Source: Kiritimatiellia bacterium
GTDB taxonomy: Bacteria > Verrucomicrobiota > Kiritimatiellia > RFP12 > UBA1067
Assembly: GCA_900771305.1 (NCBI GenBank)
Contig: CAAGNL010000168.1
Span: 1-8,636 of the forward strand
Direction of reading: 5' to 3'
DNA: 8,636 nucleotides
Shown: one piece after another, positions 1 through 6,497 of the stretch
Layout: the number at the start of each line of letters is the position of its first letter
Position numbering within the stretch: the stretch's first letter is position 1
Position numbers and translations under genes: made by a program
Notes under the pieces: generated by a model
The model's input: the letters and a program-made list of their open reading frames with translations, nothing else
Told to the model about the DNA's origin: nothing
Database searches by the model: none

Positions 1-1
1 G

Positions 2-1402
2 AACGCCAAACCCGCCTCGGTCTGCTTCCGCGAGATCTACGACGGCGAGCTCTGGCAGAAGAACTCGCCCGGAAAATTCCAGGTTCCCCTGCTTCTCGGC
101 AAGGACGCCGCAGGCAACGACCTGGTGGCGGACCTCGCGAAGCTGCCCCACCTGCTGGTGGCCGGCGCGACGGGCCAGGGAAAGTCTGTCTGCCTGAACT
201 CGATCATCAACGGACTCCTCATGTGCCGCACCCCCGAGCAGCTGAAGCTCATCATGGTGGACCCCAAGCGCGTCGAGTTCACGTCCTACAACAAGCTCCC
301 CCACTTGCTGGTGCCGATCATCAACGACACAAAGAAGGTCGTCTTCGCCCTGCGTGCCGCCGTCGTCGAGATGGATCGCCGTCTCAAGCTCTTCGCACGC
401 GTTGGCTGCCGCAACATCGTCGACTTCAACAACCGCAAGACCGTCACTCAGCCGGACATGTTCGGTGCAGGGGATGAGATTGTCGGCGGCGATCCCGACA
501 CGCCGCGCACCGTTCCCTACATCGTCATCATCATCGACGAAGTGGCGGACATCATGCAGGCGGCCAAGAAGGAAGTGGAACCGGTCATCGCCCGGCTCAC
601 AGCCCTCGCCCGTGCGACAGGCATCCATCTCATCCTCGCCACGCAGCGTCCGGACGCCAACATCATCACCGGCGTCATCAAATCGAACATCCCCGGACGA
701 ATCGCATTCAAGACTTCGTCCTCCATCGACTCGCGCACGATTCTCGACGCCACGGGTTCCGAACTTCTCATCGGAAAGGGCGACATGCTCTTCAAGATGT
801 CCGACGGCCGCCTGCTCCGTGCCCAGGGTTCGTACATCTCCGACGAGGAAATCAACAATATCGTCAACTTCATCGGCGAACACTCGACCGTTCAGTTCGA
901 CGAGAAGCTCACCAAGCGCCTCGAGAAGATCAAAGAAGCCGACCCGAACGAGGGGCTTGACGAGGATGACGATAGCAATGACGATGGCGAATCCGCCCCC
1001 CCTGCCGATCCGCTCGCCGCACCAACAGCAAGCGGCATGCCCGCACCTGCAGGTATGACCCAAAACAAGGAGGACACTCTCTATCGTCGAGCCCTAGAGG
1101 TCCTCCGCGACACAAAGCGTGCCTCGATTTCCCACTTCCAGCGTCGTATGGGCATCGGCTACAATCATGCCGCGCGTATTGTCGATTTGCTGGAGGAGCG
1201 TGGTGTCATCGGCAACAGCAAAGGTGCTGGTCCTCGGGAGATTCTCCTCGATCCCGAAGCCATTCTTGCCCAAATGGACGGAGCCGCAGTTCCCGTCCAA
1301 GTCCCGTCGGAGACGACGAGTCTCCCCCCAGATGCGTCCACAATGGATCCATCGGCGATACCATCACCCGACGACCCCTTCGGATTCCCTCCTGAAGGTT
1401 GA
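2..1402 (+). CDS. ftsK: DNA translocase FtsK, motor and gamma domains (5' end outside the window)
   Basis: This is the C-terminal 466 residues of an FtsK/SpoIIIE-type double-stranded DNA translocase, which pumps chromosome ends through the closing division septum and activates XerCD recombination. The reading frame is open to the left edge, so the GTG at 125 is internal: the preceding residues (FRExY, then PLLLGKDAAGNDLVADLAKLPHLL) are conserved family sequence. The Walker A motif GATGQGKS is at visible residues 55-62 (nt 164-187). It is followed by the family motif VDPKRVEFTSYNKLPHL, Walker B IVIIIDE near residues 174-180, and the ATQRPDANIITGVIKSN block. An Asp/Glu-rich then Pro/Ala-rich linker (about residues 313-350) leads to the winged-helix gamma domain (about 357-420), which in relatives reads KOPS/SRS DNA motifs. 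A Pro/Ser-rich tail of about 50 residues follows gamma, which is unusual because gamma normally ends the protein. Identification is secure; the membrane N-terminus cannot be seen. Confidence 0.97.
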   Translation, partial: NAKPASVCFREIYDGELWQKNSPGKFQVPLLLGKDAAGNDLVADLAKLPHLLVAGATGQGKSVCLNSIINGLLMCRTPEQLKLIMVDPKRVEFTSYNKLPHLLVPIINDTKKVVFALRAAVVEMDRRLKLFARVGCRNIVDFNNRKTVTQPDMFGAGDEIVGGDPDTPRTVPYIVIIIDEVADIMQAAKKEVEPVIARLTALARATGIHLILATQRPDANIITGVIKSNIPGRIAFKTSSSIDSRTILDATGSELLIGKGDMLFKMSDGRLLRAQGSYISDEEINNIVNFIGEHSTVQFDEKLTKRLEKIKEADPNEGLDEDDDSNDDGESAPPADPLAAPTASGMPAPAGMTQNKEDTLYRRALEVLRDTKRASISHFQRRMGIGYNHAARIVDLLEERGVIGNSKGAGPREILLDPEAILAQMDGAAVPVQVPSETTSLPPDASTMDPSAIPSPDDPFGFPPEG

Positions 1403-1438
1403 TGACCCCTGTCCTTTTCCTGTCTTCTCACCATTCCC

Positions 1439-1444
1439 AAAGGA
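1439..1444 (+). promoter_or_regulatory. Ribosome binding site of the RodZ-like gene
   Basis: The sequence AAAGGA lies 5 bases before the ATG at 1450 and supports that start. A competing in-frame ATG at 1402 overlaps the ftsK stop codon and has GAAGG about 4 bases upstream. It would add 16 residues with no family resemblance, so 1450 is preferred, though not proven. Confidence 0.6.
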
Positions 1445-1449
1445 TCATT

Positions 1450-2553
1450 ATGAGCTCACTCGGACAAACTCTCCGCCAGGCGCGCGAAGCCAAGGGCCTC
1501 ACCCAGTCGCAGGTGGCCGCCCAGACCCGCATTCTCATCCAGATCATCGACGACATCGAGAATGAAGACTTCCATCGCATCGCCGCGCCAATCTACGGAC
1601 GAGGCTTCGTGCGCCTCTATGCCGAATATGTCGACCTGGACCCCCAGCCCCTCATTCGCGAATTCATGGACATCTATGAAGGACGCCGCGCGCCCACGGT
1701 TCTCGTCCGCGACATTCCCACCGAGGCGCCGGCATCCCCGACATCCACTTCGGAACCAGAAGCGGCTCCCCTCGAGCCTCCCACCTTGTCCATCGATTCG
1801 GGCTTTGCACAAGCCCCCGTCGAAGAGCCCCCCGCTCAAGACGACGCCATTCGGAGCGAGACTGAAATTCCTCCGCAACAGACCCCCTTCACGTCAACCT
1901 CCTCCAGCCCGTTCATTTCCTCCTCAACGGAGCCCACTCCCCTCTGGGATCCTCCGAAGAAGGAATCGAACGTCGCGCAGGAGCCTGCCCCAATTGTTCG
2001 AGGGCTTGACCTCTTCGACCAGGCAGCAGGCCGACCTCCCGCCTCTCCCGACGCCGGCGCCGCCTCAAAGACGAGCGCCCCAGCATCCAACGACACACGG
2101 CAGACTGCGGATACCCCCTTCCTTCCGCCGATCTACGAAGACAACGGCCCGAGTGCGGCGGAACGCTTCAAGAGCGGAATCTCCTCCGTCTCCCACGGCG
2201 TGCTCCGTTCCGTCCGCAAGATACCCCGTAGCATCTGGCGCAAAGCCCTTCTGATCAAAGCCGCCATTCTCCTGATCGCCATCATCGTCTTTGGCTGTGT
2301 GAAGCTCTATAAACTGACGACCCCCGCACCTGTGGAATCCTGTGAAGGAGGTTCCTGCGAGTACAATCCCAAGGTCCAGCCCGCGTCGGCCACACCAGCC
2401 CCCAAGGCAGCACCTCGCGCGCAAGCATCCAACCCCGCCACTAAAAAAACTGCCACCAAGTCAACTGCGGCAAATGCCGTGCAGTCTGCCGCCAAGGCCT
2501 CCGGAAAGCTCCATTCCACGGGGCAGCAGATCGCCCCCCTCTATATCGATTGA
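1450..2553 (+). CDS. RodZ-like membrane-anchored helix-turn-helix protein
   Basis: A 367-residue single-pass membrane protein. Residues 1-75 form a RodZ-type HTH (HTH_25 family): it starts SLGQTLRQAREAKGLTQSQV, continues with DDIENEDF, and ends with the characteristic GRGFVRLYAEYVDLDPQPL. In E. coli RodZ this cytoplasmic domain contacts MreB and helps set rod shape; other HTH_25 proteins may bind DNA. Residues about 80-245 are a Pro/Ser/Thr/Ala-rich, probably disordered linker. A basic stretch (SVRKIPRSIWRK) precedes one transmembrane helix at about 266-284. The outer part is only about 83 residues, with a CEGGSC cysteine pair (298 and 303) and an Ala/Lys-rich tail. I see no folded DUF4115 domain of the kind that ends many RodZ proteins. 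The gene starts 47 bases after ftsK and ends 2 bases before mcsA, so it is probably in the same operon. A cytoskeletal role is the default reading; a regulatory role is possible because it occupies the ctsR position relative to mcsA-mcsB-clpC. Confidence 0.85.
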   Translation: MSSLGQTLRQAREAKGLTQSQVAAQTRILIQIIDDIENEDFHRIAAPIYGRGFVRLYAEYVDLDPQPLIREFMDIYEGRRAPTVLVRDIPTEAPASPTSTSEPEAAPLEPPTLSIDSGFAQAPVEEPPAQDDAIRSETEIPPQQTPFTSTSSSPFISSSTEPTPLWDPPKKESNVAQEPAPIVRGLDLFDQAAGRPPASPDAGAASKTSAPASNDTRQTADTPFLPPIYEDNGPSAAERFKSGISSVSHGVLRSVRKIPRSIWRKALLIKAAILLIAIIVFGCVKLYKLTTPAPVESCEGGSCEYNPKVQPASATPAPKAAPRAQASNPATKKTATKSTAANAVQSAAKASGKLHSTGQQIAPLYID

Positions 2554-2555
2554 AG

Positions 2556-3116
2556 ATGAAATGCGAAATTTGCCATAAGGCCGAAGCCGAGACAGCGATC
2601 ACGGTCAAAACGGACGGCATGGAGAAGGAACTCTATGTCTGCTCCGCATGCGCCGCCTCCCAGAAGATCGGACGAAATCCCCCTACGGAGAAACCCAAAT
2701 CCAAAGTCTCCATAATCAAGGGGACCTCCTCAACACCACCTCCCTTCGTGGAAGAACTCGTCAAGGCCACTCTCGGCTTCATGAAAGGTGTTGCCGAGGC
2801 CGAAGAGAACGAACGGAAAGTCTGCCCCTGCTGCCATGCGAACTGGGATCAGATCAAGAGTTCAGGACGCATCGGTTGCCCCGCGTGCTGGAAGACTTTC
2901 GCCCATCAGATCCGTGAAGAGTTCCTGACCGTGGAGTTCGGCAAAGCACACGTCGGCTCCGCTCCCGCAATTGATCGACTTCCCGACGACAAAGCCGTCA
3001 AGGCGATTCTCGAACGGGACCTCAAAGCGGCCATTGCACGTGAAGACTACCACCAGGCGGCCATTCTAAAGAACAAGCTCGACGATCTGTCCAGAGGAGA
3101 GGAGGCCTCGTCATGA
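2556..3116 (+). CDS. mcsA: McsA-like zinc-finger protein with UVR motif
   Basis: A 186-residue protein matching McsA in length and layout (about 185 residues in Bacillus). Four CxxC pairs are visible: C3/C6, C29/C32, C90/C93 and C108/C111, which should bind two zinc ions as in McsA. The segment CPACWKTFAHQIREEF after the last pair matches the McsA CxxCYKTF block, followed by HVGSAP, like the McsA HxGxxP stretch. Residues about 150-180 (ILERDLKAAIAREDYHQAAI onward) are a UVR motif, the UvrB/UvrC-like helical hairpin also found in ClpC and used for protein contacts. In Firmicutes McsA activates the arginine kinase McsB and helps ClpC. The ATG at 2556 was chosen because MKCEIC begins the first zinc finger; a TTG at 2550 would add two residues. 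It lacks a clear Shine-Dalgarno and starts 2 bases after the previous stop, suggesting translational coupling. It ends in an ATGA overlap with the next gene. Confidence 0.92.
   Translation: MKCEICHKAEAETAITVKTDGMEKELYVCSACAASQKIGRNPPTEKPKSKVSIIKGTSSTPPPFVEELVKATLGFMKGVAEAEENERKVCPCCHANWDQIKSSGRIGCPACWKTFAHQIREEFLTVEFGKAHVGSAPAIDRLPDDKAVKAILERDLKAAIAREDYHQAAILKNKLDDLSRGEEASS
3101..3105 (+). promoter_or_regulatory. Ribosome binding site of the mcsB-like gene
   Basis: GGAGG sits 7 bases before the ATG at 3113, inside the 3' end of mcsA. It supports this start and therefore the absence of the usual McsB N-terminal region. Together with the ATGA stop/start overlap (3113-3116) it indicates tightly coupled translation of the two proteins. 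Confidence 0.75.
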
Positions 3117-3970
3117 GCGGTCGTCGCGCGAAACCCGGCGAGTATCCCAATCTTCGCCTCTCCGACATCGTCGCCGGGGGATCCCTCGCGCTTTGGCGCA
3201 ATCCCGCGGAGAAGCCATTTGGGGATCAGGACGCTTGGACACTGACCGCAGACTGGTCTATGCCGGAGGACATCGACGAGGCCTATCGGAATCTGGAGGC
3301 TGAAGAGTCCAAACTCGCCGCAGCCAACACCTTCGCCTGGGATTCTGACTTCGGCTACCTCTCCCCCATCCCAGCTCATTGCGGAACCGCGCTCTGCATC
3401 GAAGGAGAATTCCATCTCGAGGCGCTCCATCTGATCGGCGATCTTCCTCCTGTGCTCAATGCCCTGGAAGCTGTGCGATTCCAGTCCTCAAGCATTGTCG
3501 AAGATGGCATTCGACAGGCTGCGCACATTTTCCGCATCCGCAACACCGCCACGCTCGGCATTGCCGAACGCGAATTACTCAAAAGGGCTCGTTCTCTTTT
3601 CGAGGATCTGATGACGCAGGAATACAATGCGCGCAGATCCCTCGTCGAGGACACCCCCAGAATCCTCGATGACTCGATCTCCCGTGCGCTGGCCGTGCTG
3701 TGCCATGCCAGGTTACTCGCGCCTGGAGAACTTCTTGATCTGCTGTCCCCTATCCGGCTGGCGATTTCCATGGGGTTCCTGACCGGCATCACCCGTGCGG
3801 AAACACTGAAACTCATGCGAGAACAGCTTGACACACCGGAAATGCCTCCGTCAAGAACGCCAGAGGACGATCGCAGACGGGATGCCCGCGATGCCAAGCT
3901 CGCGGATCGAGTCAATCGCCGATTCTCCACTGTCCACTTCAGCCCCCTGGCCGAATCCTATCTACACTGA
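3113..3970 (+). CDS. mcsB: McsB-like protein, degenerate phosphagen-kinase fold, probably catalytically inactive
   Basis: A 285-residue homologue of the protein-arginine kinase McsB (about 360 residues in Firmicutes). From residue about 75 on it is collinear with Bacillus McsB: DFGYLSPIPAHCGTAL (79-94) against GYLTSCPTNVGTGL, then AAHIFRIRNTATLG (136-149) against GNIFQISNQITLG, then LLSPIRLAISMGFLTGI (210-226) against CLSDVRLGIDLGIIKGL. The N-terminal third of the kinase, with the SSRIRLARN segment and the NEEDHxR active-site segment, is missing. About 70 unrecognised residues stand in its place. The catalytic Cys of CPTN is Ile86, the Arg following GTGL is Cys95, and the acidic active-site loop GEGSE aligns weakly with EDGIR. 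The C-terminal RDxxRA phosphoarginine-sensing motif appears as DDRRRD (252-257). Family membership follows from these alignments by eye; loss of kinase activity is inference. Its place between mcsA and clpC argues for an adaptor or regulatory role. The frame shows no sign of a frameshift. Confidence 0.85.
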   Translation: MSGRRAKPGEYPNLRLSDIVAGGSLALWRNPAEKPFGDQDAWTLTADWSMPEDIDEAYRNLEAEESKLAAANTFAWDSDFGYLSPIPAHCGTALCIEGEFHLEALHLIGDLPPVLNALEAVRFQSSSIVEDGIRQAAHIFRIRNTATLGIAERELLKRARSLFEDLMTQEYNARRSLVEDTPRILDDSISRALAVLCHARLLAPGELLDLLSPIRLAISMGFLTGITRAETLKLMREQLDTPEMPPSRTPEDDRRRDARDAKLADRVNRRFSTVHFSPLAESYLH

Positions 3971-3998
3971 CATCTCTCACCCTTCTCAACCTTTCTCA
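3971..3998 (+). other. G-free pyrimidine-rich spacer before clpC, no Shine-Dalgarno
   Basis: The 28 bases between the mcsB-like stop and the clpC ATG contain no G and consist mostly of C and T with scattered A. No purine-rich ribosome binding site exists in front of clpC. Initiation may rely on an unstructured leader or on coupling with the upstream gene; this is inference. Confidence 0.6.
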
Positions 3999-6491
3999 AT
4001 GAGCACAGACTACACACCCAATGCCGAACGTGCGCTCGAGGGCGCCGTCGCCGCCGCCCGCCAGTTCAACCACTCGTACGTTGGAACCGAGCACATTCTC
4101 TGTTCGATCCTTGCCATTCCGACCTGCGAGGCCTACCGCCGCTTTGAACGCCTCCACATCGAGCCCGAAGAACTTCGCCTCCAACTCGAGAGCATGATCG
4201 GCCGCGGCGAGGCCGTTCGCATCATCGGCGACATCCCCCTCACGGCCCGCACAAAGAAGATCCTCGAACTTGCGAAAATCGAGGCCAATCACCTGAATTG
4301 CGAGCAAGTGGGAACAGAGCACATGGTGCTCGCCATGCTGCGCGAGGGGGAATCCGTGGGTGCCCAGATTCTCTACGGACACAATCTCGACCCGGAGAAG
4401 TTCATGGCCGCATCATCATCCTCCCCGAATGTCCCGCCGCCGCCGCCCGAGGATGGAGAGGGCCAGGCGGATGAGCCTGACGACAATTCAGAAGATGGCG
4501 TTCCCGAGGAATCCAAGGGAAAGAAAGGCAAAAGCAAGACTCCTGCACTCAACACCTTCGGACGCGACCTCACCGCCTTGGCGCGCAAGGGCGAATTGGA
4601 CCCCGTCATCGGACGCAAGACCGAACTTCAGCGTATTGTGCAGGTGCTCTGCCGCCGCACTAAAAACAATGCCGTCCTCATCGGCGAAGCCGGCGTCGGC
4701 AAGACCGCAGTCGTCGAGGGGCTCGCCCAGGCCATCGCCGTCGGCGACGTGCCCGAGCGCCTGCGTGACCGCCGCGTCATCTCCCTCGACATGGCCCGCG
4801 TCGTCGCCGGCACCCAGTACCGCGGACAGTTCGAGGAACGTCTCAAGCAGCTCATCGAGGAGACGAAGCGTGTCAAAAACGTCATCCTCTTCCTGGACGA
4901 GATCCACACCATGGTCGGTGCCGGAGGTTCCGAAGGCGCCATGGACGCGGCCAACATCCTGAAGCCCGCCCTGGCGCGCGGCGAACTCCAGGTGGTCGGC
5001 GCCACAACGCTCAAGGAATACCACAAGTCCATCGAGAAGGATGCCGCCCTCGAACGCCGCTTCCAGTCCATTCTCGTCAACGAACCGTCCGCCGAAGACG
5101 CCGTCGCGATCCTCACCGGAATCGCGCCCCGCTACGAAGAGCACCACAACGTACGCTTCTCTCCCGAGGCCCTTCAGGCTGCGGTGACGCTGACAAACCG
5201 CTACCTGCCAGCACGCCTTCTTCCGGACAAGGCCATCGACGCCATCGACGAGACAGGATCCCGCGTGCGCCTGAAGACGGCCGTCCGTCCGCCGGATTTC
5301 AAGGCGGATGAAGAGGCCATCGCCGAGATCCACGCCAAGAAGGACGCCGCCGTCAAGGCCAGCGCCTTCGAAGAGGCCGCCAAGTGGCGCGATGCCGAAC
5401 TCGAGGCGCGCAAGACGCTCGAGGAGAAGCTCAAGGAATGGCGCGAGGAACATGCGGAGAAGGTTATCGACATCACGGCGGACGACATCGCCGCGACGGT
5501 CGCCCTGATTTCAGGCGTTCCCGTCGAGCGCATGACCGAATCCACGGCCGGCAAGCTCCTCAACATCGAAAAGGAACTCAACGCCTCGGTGATCGGCCAG
5601 ACCGCCGCCATCGAGTCGATCGCCCGCGCCCTTCGCCGCTCCCGCGCGAACCTGGGCGACCCCAAGCGCCCCATCGGATCCTTCCTCTTCCTCGGCCCCA
5701 CGGGCGTCGGAAAGACCCTCCTGGCCAAGATGCTGGCCGAAAAGGTCTATGGGGATCCCAAGGCGCTGATCGCTCTGGACATGACCGAGTTCTCCTCGGG
5801 ATTCACCAGCTCGCGCCTCGTCGGCGCACCTCCCGGCTATGTTGGATATGACGAAGGCGGACAGCTCACCGAGCGCGTCCGTCGCCGTCCCTACTCGGTT
5901 GTCCTCTTCGACGAATTCGAGAAGGCCTCCTCCGACGTCATGAACATGATGCTTCAGCTGCTGGACGATGGCCGTCTCACCGACGGGCAGGGCCGCCAGG
6001 TCGATTTCCGCAACACGATTGTAATCGCCACCGCGAACCTCGGTTTCGACTTCGCCCGCGAAGGCAAGTCCTTCGGCTTCTCACAGGACACGGTCAGTGC
6101 CTCCTACGAGGCCCTCCGCGACAAGCTGCTGGACGAAGCGAAGCGGACGTTCCGTCCCGAACTCCTCAACCGCTTTGATGAGACGGTTGTCTTCCAGAAG
6201 CTTGGACACGACGAGGTCGCCGCGATTCTCGATCTGGAACTCGCCAAGCTCCGCGCCCGCCTCTCCGAGAAGGACATGACGCTCGAGCTCGACAAAAAGG
6301 CCGTCGACTTCCTCTGCGAAAAGGGTTCGGACGACGCCATGGGCGCCCGCCCGCTCCGCCGTGCCGTCCAGCACTGGGTCGAGGACCCCCTCGCCGACAT
6401 GCTCCTGCGCGAGTCGCTCGTTCCCGGCAAGATCAAGGCAACGCTCGAGAAGGACGGCTCCGCACTCGCCTTCAGGCAGACGAAACGCTGA
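3999..6491 (+). CDS. clpC: ATP-dependent Clp protease ATPase subunit ClpC
   Basis: An 830-residue Hsp100 unfoldase that feeds substrates to the ClpP peptidase, close to the usual ClpC length (about 810). The ATG at 3999 was chosen because the Clp N domain begins there; upstream in-frame sequence overlaps mcsB and is not conserved. Two N-domain repeats (about 8-70 and 81-135) each contain VGTEH, with Glu31 and Glu107 at the phosphoarginine-pocket positions of Bacillus ClpC (E32, E106). A Ser/Pro/acidic/Lys linker (about 136-183) is longer than in Bacillus. AAA1 has Walker A GEAGVGKT (229-236) and Walker B LFLDE (D300, E301). A short middle domain with a UVR-like coiled coil (about 438-482) distinguishes ClpC from ClpB. 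AAA2 has Walker A GPTGVGKT (566-573), GAPPGYVGYDEGG, and Walker B LFDE (D638, E639). The loop SFGFSQD (FGF at 692-694) lies where ClpC and ClpX carry their VGF/IGF ClpP-docking tripeptide. C-rich third codon positions suggest high expression. No CIRCE or CtsR-like operator was seen upstream. Confidence 0.97.
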   Translation: MSTDYTPNAERALEGAVAAARQFNHSYVGTEHILCSILAIPTCEAYRRFERLHIEPEELRLQLESMIGRGEAVRIIGDIPLTARTKKILELAKIEANHLNCEQVGTEHMVLAMLREGESVGAQILYGHNLDPEKFMAASSSSPNVPPPPPEDGEGQADEPDDNSEDGVPEESKGKKGKSKTPALNTFGRDLTALARKGELDPVIGRKTELQRIVQVLCRRTKNNAVLIGEAGVGKTAVVEGLAQAIAVGDVPERLRDRRVISLDMARVVAGTQYRGQFEERLKQLIEETKRVKNVILFLDEIHTMVGAGGSEGAMDAANILKPALARGELQVVGATTLKEYHKSIEKDAALERRFQSILVNEPSAEDAVAILTGIAPRYEEHHNVRFSPEALQAAVTLTNRYLPARLLPDKAIDAIDETGSRVRLKTAVRPPDFKADEEAIAEIHAKKDAAVKASAFEEAAKWRDAELEARKTLEEKLKEWREEHAEKVIDITADDIAATVALISGVPVERMTESTAGKLLNIEKELNASVIGQTAAIESIARALRRSRANLGDPKRPIGSFLFLGPTGVGKTLLAKMLAEKVYGDPKALIALDMTEFSSGFTSSRLVGAPPGYVGYDEGGQLTERVRRRPYSVVLFDEFEKASSDVMNMMLQLLDDGRLTDGQGRQVDFRNTIVIATANLGFDFAREGKSFGFSQDTVSASYEALRDKLLDEAKRTFRPELLNRFDETVVFQKLGHDEVAAILDLELAKLRARLSEKDMTLELDKKAVDFLCEKGSDDAMGARPLRRAVQHWVEDPLADMLLRESLVPGKIKATLEKDGSALAFRQTKR

Positions 6492-6497
6492 GGTTCT

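Noticed and set aside
3047..3130. A possible frameshift hiding the missing McsB N-terminal region upstream of 3113
   Set aside because: The upstream sequence is fully used by the mcsA UVR motif, and no SSRIRLARN-like peptide was found in the listed alternative-frame translations there; the short form appears genuine.
3828..3856. TTGACA at 3828-3833 as a possible -35 box for clpC
   Set aside because: The sequence 17 bases later (TCAAGA) is not a convincing -10 box, and the hexamer lies inside conserved-length coding sequence of the mcsB-like gene.
3828..3998. A 57-codon in-frame extension upstream of clpC
   Set aside because: It overlaps the mcsB-like gene in another frame, shows no similarity to Clp N domains, and the conserved N domain begins directly after the ATG at 3999.
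4488..5453. A 321-codon open frame on the minus strand within clpC
   Set aside because: It is the antisense of the AAA1 region in GC-rich, C-ending codons. Its composition is low-complexity and matches no family I recognise, while the plus strand encodes an unmistakable ClpC.
5985..5992. GGGCAGGG, a match to the E. coli KOPS consensus GGGNAGGG read by FtsK
   Set aside because: It is a single occurrence in a GC-rich window and lies in a conserved coding segment of clpC (DGQGR); one 8-mer does not show polarity enrichment.
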